The position numbers and the translations under genes were made by a program. Of a stretch of DNA of 64,000 nt, positions 27,560 to 35,250 are shown one piece after another. The notes beneath the pieces are model-generated. The model searched no databases. It was not told the DNA's origin and was given only the letters and a program-made list of their open reading frames with translations. The stretch is from positions 86,948 through 150,947 of the forward strand of contig NZ_JAAOTJ010000015.1 of NCBI RefSeq assembly GCF_011297335.1, given 5' to 3'. Every line of letters starts with the position of its first letter. The first letter of the stretch is position 1. Origin of the DNA: Catellatospora methionotrophica (lineage in GTDB: Bacteria > Actinomycetota > Actinomycetes > Mycobacteriales > Micromonosporaceae).

Positions 27560-27607
27560 AAGGAGGGGCACCTTCCTGTCGTTTTACGGGGTAAAGGGTG
27601 CCCTCTT
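27560..27607. repeat. GGGCACCTT palindrome (family P1), imperfect copy
   Basis: The left arm AAGGAGGGGCACCTT (27560-27574) pairs imperfectly with AAAGGGTGCCCTCTT (27593-27607). The core GGGCACC/GGTGCCC is shared with copies at 32274 and 51691. Here the element lies between divergent genes. Confidence 0.55.
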
Positions 27608-27634
27608 GACCCGTGCCGGAGAGGACCCGCAGTC

Positions 27635-27898
27635 GTGCCCCAGGATGTCGCGAACAACCCGCTGCTGCGCAGGCTCGCCCGGGTCCCGAAGCTCACCGCC
27701 GTGCTCGGCACGCTGGCGCTGCTGGTGGTGGCGGTGCTGCTGCCGAACCCGTACAGCGGGCTGCTGCTGCTCGCGCTCGCCGCCGGGCTGGCCTCGCTCC
27801 TGGTGATCACCTGGCCGGTGCAGCCGGTCGGCACCCGCGCCCTGCGGGTGGTCGTGCTCACCCTGCTCACTGCCGCAGCCCTGACCCGCCTCTTCTGA
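27635..27898 (+). CDS. DUF6703-like small membrane protein
   Basis: An 87-residue protein with three hydrophobic segments: LTAVLGTLALLVVAVLLP, SGLLLLALAAGLASLLVITW and ALRVVVLTLLTAAALTRLF. It resembles the actinobacterial DUF6703 family from memory; no function is known. Start is GTG. It precedes the zinc-uptake operon on the same strand, with a small hairpin between. Confidence 0.65.
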   Translation: MPQDVANNPLLRRLARVPKLTAVLGTLALLVVAVLLPNPYSGLLLLALAAGLASLLVITWPVQPVGTRALRVVVLTLLTAAALTRLF

Positions 27899-27914
27899 CC
27901 CGAGCGAGCCGGCG

Positions 27915-27932
27915 CCCGCCTGGTCGGGCGGG
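27915..27932 (+). terminator. Short hairpin before the zinc operon
   Basis: CCCGCC / GGCGGG stem of 6 bp with a 6-nt loop, 17 bp past the stop of the DUF6703-like gene. Short and without a U-tract, so only a candidate. Confidence 0.35.
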
Positions 27933-27956
27933 GAGGGATATGCACCTATGCGTTTT

Positions 27957-27971
27957 TGACAATCGTTCTCA
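27957..27971. promoter_or_regulatory. Zur-type operator upstream of znuA
   Basis: TGACAATCGTTCTCA is a 7-1-7 near-palindrome (TGA-x-AA---TT-x-TCA), followed by TTTTCA; the stretch is strikingly AT-rich for this genome. It resembles actinobacterial Zur boxes (TGAAAATnnTTTTCA-like). It overlaps a TTGACA hexamer (27956-27961) and lies 21 bp upstream of the znuA start. Zinc-loaded Zur, encoded at the end of the same gene run, should repress here. Confidence 0.72.
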
Positions 27972-27992
27972 TTTTCAGGGAGAGTTGACGCC

Positions 27993-28916
27993 ATGCTGAG
28001 CCGATCTCTCCAGCGTGCCGCCGTCGCCGGTGTCGCCACGCTGCTGGCCCTGGGCACCCTCACCGCCTGCTCCGACTCCCCCGCCGACGACTCCGGCCGC
28101 ATCAGCGTCGTGACCGGTTTCTACCCCCTGCAGTTCGTCTCCGAGAAGATCGGCGGCACCGACGCCGACATGGTCAACCTGGCCCAGCCGGGCGCCGAGC
28201 CACACGACATGGAACTGTCCCCGGCCCAGGTCGCCGAGGTCGCCAAGGCGGGCCTGGTGGTCTACCTGAAAGGCTTCCAGCCGCAGCTCGACGAGGCCGT
28301 CGCGCAGAACGCCGCGGACCGCGCGTTCGACGTCGCCACGGTCACCCCGCTGGTCAGCGGCCCGAACCACCAGGGCGCGACCGAGGAGGGCGGCAACGCC
28401 CCCGACCCGCACGTCTGGCTGGACCCCACCCGCCTGGCCGCCATCGCGGGCAGCGTCTCGCACCGGCTGGCCGAACTCGACCCGGCGCACGCCGCGGGCT
28501 ACGCCGAGCGCGGCGACGCCCTGGTCGCCGAGCTCAACAAGCTCGACGCCGAGTTCAGCGCCGGGCTGGCGAACTGCCAGCGGCACGAGATCGTGACCAG
28601 CCACGCCGCCTTCGGCTACCTCGCCGACCGGTACAAGCTCAAGCAGATCGCCCTGTCCGGGCTGACCCCCGACACCGAGCCCACCCCGCAGCAGGTCGCG
28701 GCCGTGGCAGCCGAGGCGCGGCAGTACGGCGCGACGACGATCTTCTTCGAGACGCTGGTGTCGCCCAAGGTCGCGCAGACCCTTGCCGAGCAGGTCGGGG
28801 CGAAGACCGCCGTGCTCGATCCACTGGAAGGGCTCGCCGAGGGCGGGACGGGTGACTACTTCTCGGTCATGCGGGCCAATCTCGCAACGCTGCGTACCGC
28901 GTTGGGCTGTTCATGA
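27993..28916 (+). CDS. znuA: Zinc ABC transporter substrate-binding lipoprotein
   Basis: A 307-residue cluster A-I metal-binding lipoprotein. The signal peptide ends LLALGTLTACSD with lipobox Cys. Metal ligands expected in ZnuA/TroA-type proteins are visible: His in GAEPHDMEL, His in PDPHVWLDP, His in SHAAFGYLADRY and an acidic residue near the C-terminus. The usual His-rich loop is reduced to NHQGATEEGG. A GGGAGA ribosome-binding site precedes the ATG. Its stop overlaps znuC by 4 bp. A Zur-like box in front argues for zinc rather than manganese. Confidence 0.9.
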   Translation: MLSRSLQRAAVAGVATLLALGTLTACSDSPADDSGRISVVTGFYPLQFVSEKIGGTDADMVNLAQPGAEPHDMELSPAQVAEVAKAGLVVYLKGFQPQLDEAVAQNAADRAFDVATVTPLVSGPNHQGATEEGGNAPDPHVWLDPTRLAAIAGSVSHRLAELDPAHAAGYAERGDALVAELNKLDAEFSAGLANCQRHEIVTSHAAFGYLADRYKLKQIALSGLTPDTEPTPQQVAAVAAEARQYGATTIFFETLVSPKVAQTLAEQVGAKTAVLDPLEGLAEGGTGDYFSVMRANLATLRTALGCS

Positions 28917-29689
28917 ACGCAGACGGCGGGAACCCCCCGGTTCTCGAGATCAAGCACGGCGCGGTCGCCTACGACCGGCCGGTGCTGCGCGACGTCAACC
29001 TGACCGTACGCAGCGGCGAGGTCGTCGCGGTGCTCGGCGCGAACGGCAGCGGCAAGTCCACGATGATCCGGGCCGGGCTCGGCCTGGTCCCGCTGGCCGA
29101 AGGCCAGGTCGAGCTGTTCGGCGTCCCGCTGCCCCGCTTCCGCCAGTGGAAGCGCATCGGGTACGTGCCGCAGCGGCTCGGCGCGGGCGGCGGCGTGCCC
29201 GCCACGGTCGGCGAGGTCGTCTCGTCCGGGCGGCTCGCCCGGCGGGGCTTCCCCGGCCTGCTGCGCGGCGACGACCGCCAGGCCGTCGCGCGGGCCCTGG
29301 CCGCGGTCGACCTGACCGACCGAGCGGGTGACCCGGTCGCCTCCCTGTCCGGCGGCCAGCAGCAGCGCACCCTCATCGCGCGGGCCCTGGCCGGCGAACC
29401 CGACCTGCTGGTGCTCGACGAGCCCACGGCGGGCGTGGACGCCAAGTCGCAGGAGGCGTTCGCCCAGGCCCTGCGCGACTTCGTACGGCACGGCGGCACG
29501 GTGCTGCTCGTCGCGCACGAACTCGGCCCGCTGCAACCTGTCATCACCCGCGCCGTGGTCGTGCACGACGGGGTCATCGCGCACGACGGCGCGGTGCCCC
29601 ACCCCGCCGGGCACCACGCCGAACCAGGCCACGACCACGTGCACCCGCACGCCCCGCAGGACCCGCCGAGCATCTGGGGACGCGAATGA
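28913..29689 (+). CDS. znuC: Zinc ABC transporter ATP-binding protein with His-rich tail
   Basis: A 258-residue ABC ATPase energising zinc import. Walker A is GANGSGKST, the Q-loop is near IGYVPQRLGAG, the signature is LSGGQQQR, and Walker B with the D-loop is LLVLDEPTAGVD; the switch His is in VLLVAHELG. Unusual is the C-terminal tail HHAEPGHDHVHPHAPQD, with nine His in the last 35 residues, which could bind zinc and sense or buffer it. ATGA overlaps with both neighbours indicate translational coupling. Confidence 0.93.
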   Translation: MNADGGNPPVLEIKHGAVAYDRPVLRDVNLTVRSGEVVAVLGANGSGKSTMIRAGLGLVPLAEGQVELFGVPLPRFRQWKRIGYVPQRLGAGGGVPATVGEVVSSGRLARRGFPGLLRGDDRQAVARALAAVDLTDRAGDPVASLSGGQQQRTLIARALAGEPDLLVLDEPTAGVDAKSQEAFAQALRDFVRHGGTVLLVAHELGPLQPVITRAVVVHDGVIAHDGAVPHPAGHHAEPGHDHVHPHAPQDPPSIWGRE

Positions 29690-30570
29690 ACGTGAACCTC
29701 ATCGACATCATGTCGCTGCCCTTCATGCAGCGGGCGCTGCTCGGCGCGCTGATCACCGGCCTGATCGCCCCGTCGCTGGGCATCTACCTGGTGCAGCGGC
29801 GCATGTCGCTGATCGGCGACGGCATCGGCCACATCGCCCTGACCGGCGTCGGCGTCGGCCTGCTCACCGGCACCTCCCCCGTGCTGACCGCGATCGGAGT
29901 ATCAGCGCTGGGCGCGGTCGCCGTCGAGCTGATCCGCGAACGCGGCCGCACCTCGGGCGACATCGCGCTCGCCATCCTGTTCTACGGCGGCATCGCGGGC
30001 GGCGTCTTCCTGGTCGGGCTCGCCCCCGGCAAGGGCAGCGCGAACCTGACGTCGTACCTGTTCGGTTCGCTGCTCACCACGTCCGCCACGGACCTGGTCA
30101 CGATCGCGATCCTCGGTGCGTGCGTGCTCGCGGTCACCGTCGGGCTGCGGCCCTGGCTGTTCGCCATCTGCCAGGACGAGGAGTACGCCAAGGTCTCCGG
30201 CCTGCCCGTACGCGCCCTGAACCTGCTCCTCGCCGTGATGACCGCGGTCACCGTCACCGTCGCCATGCGCTCCGTCGGCCTGCTGCTGGTCAGCGCGCTG
30301 ATGGTGGTGCCCGTCGCGGCTGCCCAGCTCGTCTCGCGCGGCTTCGGCGGCACCATGACCCTGGCCATGCTCGGCGGCGTGATCAGCGCCGGGGCCGGGA
30401 TACTCGTCTCCGCCGGGTACGACACCGCGCCCGGCGCGACCATCGTGCTCGCCGCCATCGCACTGTTCATGCTGGTCGCGGCCGTGGGCACGGCACTGCG
30501 CCGACGCCGGCGCGCCGAACCGGCCCCGGCGACCGCATGCGATCCGCCCGAGTGCGTCCTCGACTCATGA
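29686..30570 (+). CDS. znuB: Zinc ABC transporter permease
   Basis: A 294-residue ABC-3 family permease with eight or nine predicted helices, for example LLGALITGLIAPSLGIYLV, IALTGVGVGLLTGTSPVL, GGIAGGVFLVGLAPG and SVGLLLVSALMVVPVAAAQLV. Family-typical segments include RRMSLIGDGIGHIALTGVGVG and the interface region DEEYAKVSGLPVRALN. It overlaps znuC by 4 bp. The C-terminal tail (RRRRRAEPAPATACDPPEC) is cytoplasmic and carries two Cys. Confidence 0.93.
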   Translation: MNVNLIDIMSLPFMQRALLGALITGLIAPSLGIYLVQRRMSLIGDGIGHIALTGVGVGLLTGTSPVLTAIGVSALGAVAVELIRERGRTSGDIALAILFYGGIAGGVFLVGLAPGKGSANLTSYLFGSLLTTSATDLVTIAILGACVLAVTVGLRPWLFAICQDEEYAKVSGLPVRALNLLLAVMTAVTVTVAMRSVGLLLVSALMVVPVAAAQLVSRGFGGTMTLAMLGGVISAGAGILVSAGYDTAPGATIVLAAIALFMLVAAVGTALRRRRRAEPAPATACDPPECVLDS

Positions 30571-30608
30571 TTGGGTGTGCACGCGGACGCGGGGATACGG
30601 TGGTCGAT

Positions 30609-30905
30609 GTGAGCCAGACGCAGTCCTACGTCCGCGCCGGAGAGCTGCTGCGGGCGCTCGCCGCGCCCGTACGGATCGCGATCGTGACCGAGCTGGCCGC
30701 CAACGGGGAGCGCCACGTGCACGAACTGGTGGAACGGCTACGGGTGGCCCAGCCGCTGGTCTCCCAGCACCTGCGCGTGCTGCGCGCGGCCGGCGTGGTC
30801 CGCGCCGAACGGCACGGCCGCGAGATCGCATACTCCTTGGTGGACGAGCACGTCGCGCACATCGTCGCCGACGCGGTCACCCACGCGGCGGAACAGCGCC
30901 AGTGA
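30609..30905 (+). CDS. ArsR/SmtB-family metalloregulator
   Basis: A 98-residue winged-helix repressor: AGELLRALAAPVRIAIVTELAANGERHVHELVERLRVAQPLVSQHLRVLRAAGVVRAERHGREIAYSLVDEHVAHIVADAVTHA. The C-terminal helix carries DEHVAHIVADAVTHA, whose Asp/His spacing fits the alpha5 zinc site of SmtB/CzrA (D-x-H-x10-H-x2-E/H), so it is probably a zinc sensor. The start is uncertain: an ATG at 30567 overlaps the znuB stop by 4 bp (ATGA) and would add 14 residues with no family match; I use GTG 30609. In mycobacteria the equivalent smtB is co-transcribed with zur. Confidence 0.85.
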   Translation: MSQTQSYVRAGELLRALAAPVRIAIVTELAANGERHVHELVERLRVAQPLVSQHLRVLRAAGVVRAERHGREIAYSLVDEHVAHIVADAVTHAAEQRQ

Positions 30906-30922
30906 CGGAGCGGGGAGAAGGC

Positions 30923-30997
30923 ATGAGCGAACTCGGCGAGCGCATCAGCGGGCACGTGAGTCATGCGGCCGACGAGCGCAGCGAGGAGAAGGCATGA
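30923..30997 (+). CDS. 24-residue coupling ORF between arsR and zur
   Basis: ATG to TGA gives MSELGERISGHVSHAADERS plus four more residues. It is preceded by GGGGAGAAGGC, and its stop overlaps the zur start (ATGA), which is itself preceded by the near-identical GAGGAGAAGGC. The short GAGCGxxGCGAG-rich text resembles small repeated spacers found between Micromonosporaceae genes. It is more likely a translational-coupling or repeat remnant than a functional peptide. Confidence 0.35.
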   Translation: MSELGERISGHVSHAADERSEEKA

Positions 30998-31404
30998 CCA
31001 GCCCACAGGGCACGGCGGCGCGTAACACGCGCCAGCGGTCCGCGGTGGCGACCCTGCTGGCCGAGGTGGAGGGCTTCCACAGCGCGCAGGAGCTGCACGC
31101 CATGCTCCGCGACCGGGGCGAGCGGGTCGGCCTGACCACTGTGTACCGCACGCTGCAGGCGCTCGCCGACGCCGGGGACATCGACGTGATGCGCCCGCCG
31201 GGTGGCGAGCAGCTGTTCCGGCGCTGCTCCAACGGGCACCACCACCATCTGGTGTGCCGCACCTGTGGCCGTACGGTCGAGGTGGCGGGACCGGCCGTGG
31301 AGTCGTGGGCGGACCGGGTCGCGGCGCAGCACGGGTTCGTCGACGTGAGCCATACGCTGGAGATTTTCGGCACCTGCCAGGGCTGCGCGACGACACGGGG
31401 CTGA
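30994..31404 (+). CDS. zur: Zinc uptake regulator (Fur family)
   Basis: A 136-residue Fur-family repressor that blocks zinc-uptake genes when zinc is bound. N-terminal winged helix: RNTRQRSAVATLLAEVEGFHSAQELHAMLRDRGERVGLTTVYRTLQALADAGDID. Metal sites: the HHHHLVCRTCGRTVEV stretch with the structural CxxC pair, and the second pair in GTCQGC. Context (znuACB and an ArsR sensor just upstream, Zur-like box before znuA) and the order beside glyS identify it as Zur rather than Fur. Confidence 0.92.
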   Translation: MTSPQGTAARNTRQRSAVATLLAEVEGFHSAQELHAMLRDRGERVGLTTVYRTLQALADAGDIDVMRPPGGEQLFRRCSNGHHHHLVCRTCGRTVEVAGPAVESWADRVAAQHGFVDVSHTLEIFGTCQGCATTRG

Positions 31405-31447
31405 CGCGGGGCGTTTATCGATCGCCGAAGTCGACCACAATGCTGGC

Positions 31448-32059
31448 ATGAAGCTCTATGCGGAGAAACCGTGGCGGTTCACCCGGCAGATCGTCGCCGA
31501 TGTCACCGCACTGGTCTGGAGCGCCGTCTGGATCTGGGCCGCGCTCACGCTGTACGACCTGGTCCAGAAGCTGGCGGTGCCCGGCCAGAAGCTGGAGAGC
31601 GCCGGCGTGAGCCTGGCGCGCGACATGGTGGAGGCCAAGGCACGCGCGGGGCGGATCCCGCTCGTCGGTGACGAGGTCGGGGCACCGTTCGGCAGCGCCG
31701 CCAACGCCGCGAACTCGATCGCCGAGGCCGGGCGCGACCAGCAGGACGCCATCGCCAACCTGGCGACCGTGCTGGCGTGGCTCACCGCGGGCATCCCGGT
31801 GCTGATGGCGCTGGCGCTGTGGCTGCCGCTGCGGCTGTCGTGGATCCGGGCGGCCAGCGTCGCCGCGAAGGTGCGCAAGTATCCCGGCGGGGGTGAGCTG
31901 CTGGCGCTGCGGGCGCTGGCGACCGCCCCGCTGCGGCGGCTCGCGTCGCTGGACAGCGGCGTGGTCGCGGGCTGGCGCACGGGTGATCCGGACGCGATCG
32001 AGCAGCTGGCCACGCTGGAGCTACGCCGCCTCGGCCTGCGCGGCACCCCCCGCCGCTGA
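31448..32059 (+). CDS. Two-helix membrane hypothetical protein
   Basis: A 203-residue protein with a transmembrane helix near the N-terminus (IVADVTALVWSAVWIWAALTLYDLV), an outside loop containing AGRIPLVGDEVGAPFGSAANAANSIAEAGRDQQDAI, a second helix (VLAWLTAGIPVLMALALWLPLRL) and a basic cytoplasmic tail. The family is common in actinobacteria but has no assigned function that I know. It follows zur by 43 bp and may be read through. Confidence 0.7.
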   Translation: MKLYAEKPWRFTRQIVADVTALVWSAVWIWAALTLYDLVQKLAVPGQKLESAGVSLARDMVEAKARAGRIPLVGDEVGAPFGSAANAANSIAEAGRDQQDAIANLATVLAWLTAGIPVLMALALWLPLRLSWIRAASVAAKVRKYPGGGELLALRALATAPLRRLASLDSGVVAGWRTGDPDAIEQLATLELRRLGLRGTPRR

Positions 32060-32137
32060 CACCGTCGCCATCGCACCGCCGCTGCCCCCACCGCAGCCGC
32101 CCCACCGTGGCCGGCCCCACCGCGTCGCCGCTGATGC

Positions 32138-32179
32138 CTCGCGGCTCGCGGCTCGCGGCTCGCGGCTCGCGGCTCGCGG
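32138..32179. repeat. Six perfect tandem copies of CTCGCGG
   Basis: A 7-bp microsatellite, six uninterrupted copies (42 bp), directly abutting the palindrome that starts at 32179. It lies in a 325-bp gene-free gap (32060-32384) between convergent genes; that gap is otherwise filled by two hairpins and a 13-bp tandem repeat. Copy number may vary between strains. Confidence 0.9.
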
Positions 32180-32250
32180 TGATGATCGCTGTCTGCGGTC
32201 AGAAAGTGTGGTCTGACCGCAGTTTCTGACCGCAAACGCCGATCATCACC
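32179..32250. repeat. Palindromic intergenic repeat, family P2 copy B
   Basis: Arms of 28 nt (32179-32206 and 32223-32250) pair with three mismatches; the centre GTGGTCTGACCGC matches the centres of copies A and C. It sits between the convergent two-helix membrane protein gene and the acyl-CoA dehydrogenase gene, a bidirectional terminator position. Confidence 0.75.
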
Positions 32251-32273
32251 CGGCACCCCGGACGGCGCGCGTT

Positions 32274-32321
32274 AAGCAGGGCACCTTGCTCTACGCATAG
32301 CGATGGGAAGGTGCCCTTCCT
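32274..32321. repeat. GGGCACCTT palindrome (family P1)
   Basis: AGGGCACCTT (32278-32287) and AAGGTGCCCT (32308-32317) form a perfect 10-bp stem with a 20-nt loop containing ACGCATAGCG; outer bases pair partly. The loop text CGCATAGCG recurs in the 51691 copy, showing common descent. It may reinforce termination beside P2 copy B. Confidence 0.75.
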
Positions 32322-32357
32322 TCGGATAGGGCGCGGGGCGGTGGCCGGGTCGGGTCG

Positions 32358-32396
32358 GTTAGCGGGGTGGGTTAGCGGGGTGGGTTAGTGGGGTGG
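32358..32396. repeat. Three 13-bp tandem repeats spanning a stop codon
   Basis: GTTAGCGGGGTGG occurs twice and GTTAGTGGGGTGG once, head to tail. The third unit supplies the TAA stop (TTA on this strand, 32385-32387) of the acyl-CoA dehydrogenase gene, so each unit carries a potential stop in that orientation. A comparable array ends the cdd-like gene. Confidence 0.85.
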
Positions 32397-34286
32397 GATG
32401 CGGCGGCGGGCGTCGGTGGGGGTGGTGGAGGGGCCGGGGGTCCAGGTGGAGACCCATTCGCCCTGGTCGGGGGGCGGGATGATGCCCTGTTCGAGGGTGG
32501 TGTGGTGGCCGGCGAGGACGGCGCGGGCCAGGGCCACGTCGGCGGCGTCGGTGTTGTTCCAGAGGGCGTGTTCGAGGATGACGATGCGGCCCCGGGCCTG
32601 GTGGCAGAAGAGGTCGGCGAGTTCGCGCTCCTCGGGGCGGCCGGAGGCGGTGGCGCGGGAGCAGACGGCGGCGATGGCGAACAGTTCCGCGCCGATGTCG
32701 ACGATGCGGCCCAGGAAGGCCTGCCGGTGCTCCAGTCTGCCCTGCCAGCGGGCCATACCCTGGAAGGTGTTGCGGGCCAGGCGGCGGGCGGCGCGTTCGG
32801 CCCAGCGCACGTGCTTGGCCAGCGGGCCGAACCGGCGATAGCCGCCGAAGGTGCCCCGTCCGGCGGCGAGGGTGGGCAGCCAGCGGGCGTAGAAGCCGGT
32901 GGCGCGCAGCAGCGCCTTGCCCTTGGCGCCGACGCTCGACTTCGGGTCGATCAGCGCTCCGGCGACGGAGAGGTGCTGGTCGACGGCCTCGCGGGCGATG
33001 AACAGGTGCATGATCTCGGTGGAGCCCTCGAAGATGCGGTTGATGCGCAGGTCGCGCAGGATCTGCTCGACGCCGATCGCCTTCTCGCCACGGGCCGCCA
33101 GGGAGTCGGCGCTCTCGTATCCCCGCCCGCCCCGGATCTGCACCAGCTCGTCGGCGACCTGCCAGGCCAGCTCGGAGCCGTACAGCTTGACGAGGGCGGC
33201 TTCGATGCGGAAGTCGTTGCGGTCGTCGTCGGCGAGCATGCAGCACAGGTCGAGCATGGACTCCATGCCGTACGCCGTGGCCGCGATGAAGGCGATCTTC
33301 GTGGCGACGGCCTCGTGCTGCCCGACCGGCCGGCCCCACTGGACGCGCTCCTGGGACCAGCCCCGGGCCACGGCCAGGCACCATTTCGCCGCGCCGACGC
33401 ACATCGCGGGCAGGGACAGCCGTCCCGTGTTCAAGGTGCTCAGCGCGATCTTGAGGCCCTGGCCCTCGCCGCCGATGACGTTGTCGGCGGGCACGAACAC
33501 GTCGTGGAAGCGGGTGACGCTGTTCTCCAGGCCGCGCAGGCCGAGGAAGGCGTTGCGGTTCTCGACGGCGACGCCCTCGGCGTCGCCGTCGACGACGAAC
33601 GCGGTGATGCCGCCGCGGCGGCCCTCACCCTTGGGCACCATCGCCATGACCACGAGCAGCGTCGCCACGGTGCCGTTGGTGGCCCAGAGCTTGACCCCGT
33701 TGAGGCGGTAGCCGCCGTCGACCGGGGTGGCGGTGGCGCCCATGCGGGCCGGGTCGGAGCCGACGTCGGGTTCGGTGAGCAGGAACGCCGACACCTCGCC
33801 CGCGGCGAGCCGGGGCAGGAAAGTCTGCTTCTGCTCCGTGGTGCCGAACAGCTTGAGCGGCTGCGGCACGCCGATGGACTGGTGCGCCGACAGCAGCGCG
33901 CCGATCGCCGGGCTGACCGAACCGGCGAGCGTGAGCGCGCGGCAGTAGTCGAGGTGGGACAGGCCGAGTCCGCCGTACGCGGGATCGATCTTCATGCCGA
34001 ACGCGCCGAGGTCGGCCAGGCCGTGGAAGACCTCGTCGGGGATGCGGGCGTCGCGTTCGATGGCGGCCCCGTCGACCTCGGTGCCGACGTACTCGCCGAG
34101 TGTGGCGAGGAACTGCTCGGCGTCGGGGTCGGGGGCGGGCTGCGGCCACGGGTGGATCAGGTCCATCCGCAACCGGCCCAGGAACAACTGCTTGCCGAAG
34201 CTGGGCTTGCGCCACTCGCTCTCCCGGGCGGCCTCGGCCACCTGGCGGGCCTGCTCCGCACTCACCTCACGCTGCACGGTCGTCAT
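32385..34286 (-). CDS. Acyl-CoA dehydrogenase (large, ~630-residue type)
   Basis: A 633-residue FAD flavoprotein for alpha,beta-dehydrogenation of acyl-CoAs. The ACAD core is evident: SAFLLTEPDVGSDPARMGATA (FAD/substrate site), YRLNGVKLWATNGTVATLLVVMA, RGLENSVTRFHDVFVPADNVIG and QIRGGRGYESADSLAARGE (C-terminal FAD loop). The region beyond residue 430 is an extra helical domain as in VLCAD/ACAD9-type or long bacterial dehydrogenases. GGGGAG precedes the ATG at 34286. The substrate is probably a long-chain acyl-CoA. A nested palindrome upstream suggests TetR-type control. Confidence 0.88.
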   Translation of the reverse strand: MTTVQREVSAEQARQVAEAARESEWRKPSFGKQLFLGRLRMDLIHPWPQPAPDPDAEQFLATLGEYVGTEVDGAAIERDARIPDEVFHGLADLGAFGMKIDPAYGGLGLSHLDYCRALTLAGSVSPAIGALLSAHQSIGVPQPLKLFGTTEQKQTFLPRLAAGEVSAFLLTEPDVGSDPARMGATATPVDGGYRLNGVKLWATNGTVATLLVVMAMVPKGEGRRGGITAFVVDGDAEGVAVENRNAFLGLRGLENSVTRFHDVFVPADNVIGGEGQGLKIALSTLNTGRLSLPAMCVGAAKWCLAVARGWSQERVQWGRPVGQHEAVATKIAFIAATAYGMESMLDLCCMLADDDRNDFRIEAALVKLYGSELAWQVADELVQIRGGRGYESADSLAARGEKAIGVEQILRDLRINRIFEGSTEIMHLFIAREAVDQHLSVAGALIDPKSSVGAKGKALLRATGFYARWLPTLAAGRGTFGGYRRFGPLAKHVRWAERAARRLARNTFQGMARWQGRLEHRQAFLGRIVDIGAELFAIAAVCSRATASGRPEERELADLFCHQARGRIVILEHALWNNTDAADVALARAVLAGHHTTLEQGIIPPPDQGEWVSTWTPGPSTTPTDARRRIPPH

Positions 34287-34354
34287 CGCCGACTCCCCTG
34301 TCGTCCGCGAACGAGGGGTCACCGGGGCGGCCTGCGCGCCGCGACTCCCCTGTT

Positions 34355-34423
34355 CGGTGGTTTGCGCCCTGGAATCACGCTACCTCGCAGTACTACCGAG
34401 CGGTAGCAGTTGGCAAACCACCG
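34355..34423. promoter_or_regulatory. Nested palindromes upstream of the acyl-CoA dehydrogenase
   Basis: An inner perfect palindrome CTACCGAGCGGTAG (34393-34406) has the form of a TetR-family operator (TACCGAnCGGTA-like boxes are typical for fatty-acid catabolism regulators). It is framed by an outer perfect 11-bp inverted repeat, CGGTGGTTTGC (34355-34365) and GCAAACCACCG (34413-34423). The outer stem could terminate the permease operon that ends 9 bp away; the inner site lies about 107 bp before the dehydrogenase start. Confidence 0.6.
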
Positions 34424-34431
34424 GACGGGGG

Positions 34432-35250
34432 CTACTCGTACTGCTCAGCGGGGGCCGGGATGGACCGCCACTCCAGCACCTCGATGAACGGGATGTCCTC
34501 GCCGTTGACCGCGTCGGTGCCCCGCTGGTCGGTGTACGTGCCGGTGATCTCGACCCAGCTGTCGGCGGGCAGCCCGGTGGGCACGCTGCCGTTCATGCCG
34601 ACCTTGATCGGGCGGGCGTCGGCCGCGCAGCAGGACAGGATCATGCGGGTGAGCAGCTGGCCACCGGCGGGGTTGTCGGACAGGAAGCCGGTGACCTGGA
34701 CCCGGCGCTCGCCGATGGACAGTCCCTTGTCGAAGATCGCCCGGGTGGCGTAGTCGAGCACGCTGATCGGGGCGGGATCTCCGTCGGGCAGCGCCGGGAA
34801 GTCGGAGACCTGCTGCGACGACAGTGCCGAACCGGCCTGGCCTGCGGCGTACGAGCCGAGCGCGGGCGGGGCGACCAGCAGCAGGCCCAGCACGGGCGCG
34901 ATCAGCAGCCAGCCGATCCGCGGCTCGCGATGCCCGGCGTGGGAGTGGCCGGAGCCGCTCAGGTCGTGGCCGCCGGGGTCCGCGGTGCCGTTGTGCGGCG
35001 TCGCGTCGGCGGGGACGGCACCGTTCGGCAGCGCGTCGGCGTGGTCGGCGCACTCGGTGTCGGCGGTCGTCCCGTGGCGCAGGTCGTACCAGAGGGTCAT
35101 CGCGGCCGCGAGCACCAGCAGGGCGCCCGCGCCGATCAGGAACGGCTGCAGGCCTGCCTTGACGTAGCGCAGGTACATGTCGGTGAGGCTGGCCTTGAGG
35201 ATCGCGCCGCCGAGCAGCAGCAGCACCACGCCCTGGGCTTGACGGTTCAC
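34432..35250 (-). CDS. TIGR03943 family putative permease subunit
   Basis: A 272-residue protein with two N-terminal helices (GVVLLLLGGAILKASLTDMYL and PFLIGAGALLVLAAAMTLWYDL), a His/Asp-containing linker (HDLSGSGHSHAGHREP), a third helix (IGWLLIAPVLGLLLVAPPAL) and an outside domain with VQVTGFLSDNPAGGQLLTRMILSCCAADARPIKVGMNG, all typical of TIGR03943 (B. subtilis YcgQ). The GTG start overlaps the stop of the upstream DUF318 permease by 4 bp. The pair is thought to form a transporter of unknown, possibly metal-related, substrate. Confidence 0.85.
   Translation of the reverse strand: MNRQAQGVVLLLLGGAILKASLTDMYLRYVKAGLQPFLIGAGALLVLAAAMTLWYDLRHGTTADTECADHADALPNGAVPADATPHNGTADPGGHDLSGSGHSHAGHREPRIGWLLIAPVLGLLLVAPPALGSYAAGQAGSALSSQQVSDFPALPDGDPAPISVLDYATRAIFDKGLSIGERRVQVTGFLSDNPAGGQLLTRMILSCCAADARPIKVGMNGSVPTGLPADSWVEITGTYTDQRGTDAVNGEDIPFIEVLEWRSIPAPAEQYE

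Noticed and set aside
30567..30608. Start of the ArsR gene at ATG 30567
   Set aside because: The ATGA overlap with znuB is attractive, but the added residues have no family match; kept only as an alternative.
32138..32250. CRISPR-like array near 32.1 kb
   Set aside because: The units are 7 bp without spacers, followed by one palindrome; there are no cas genes.
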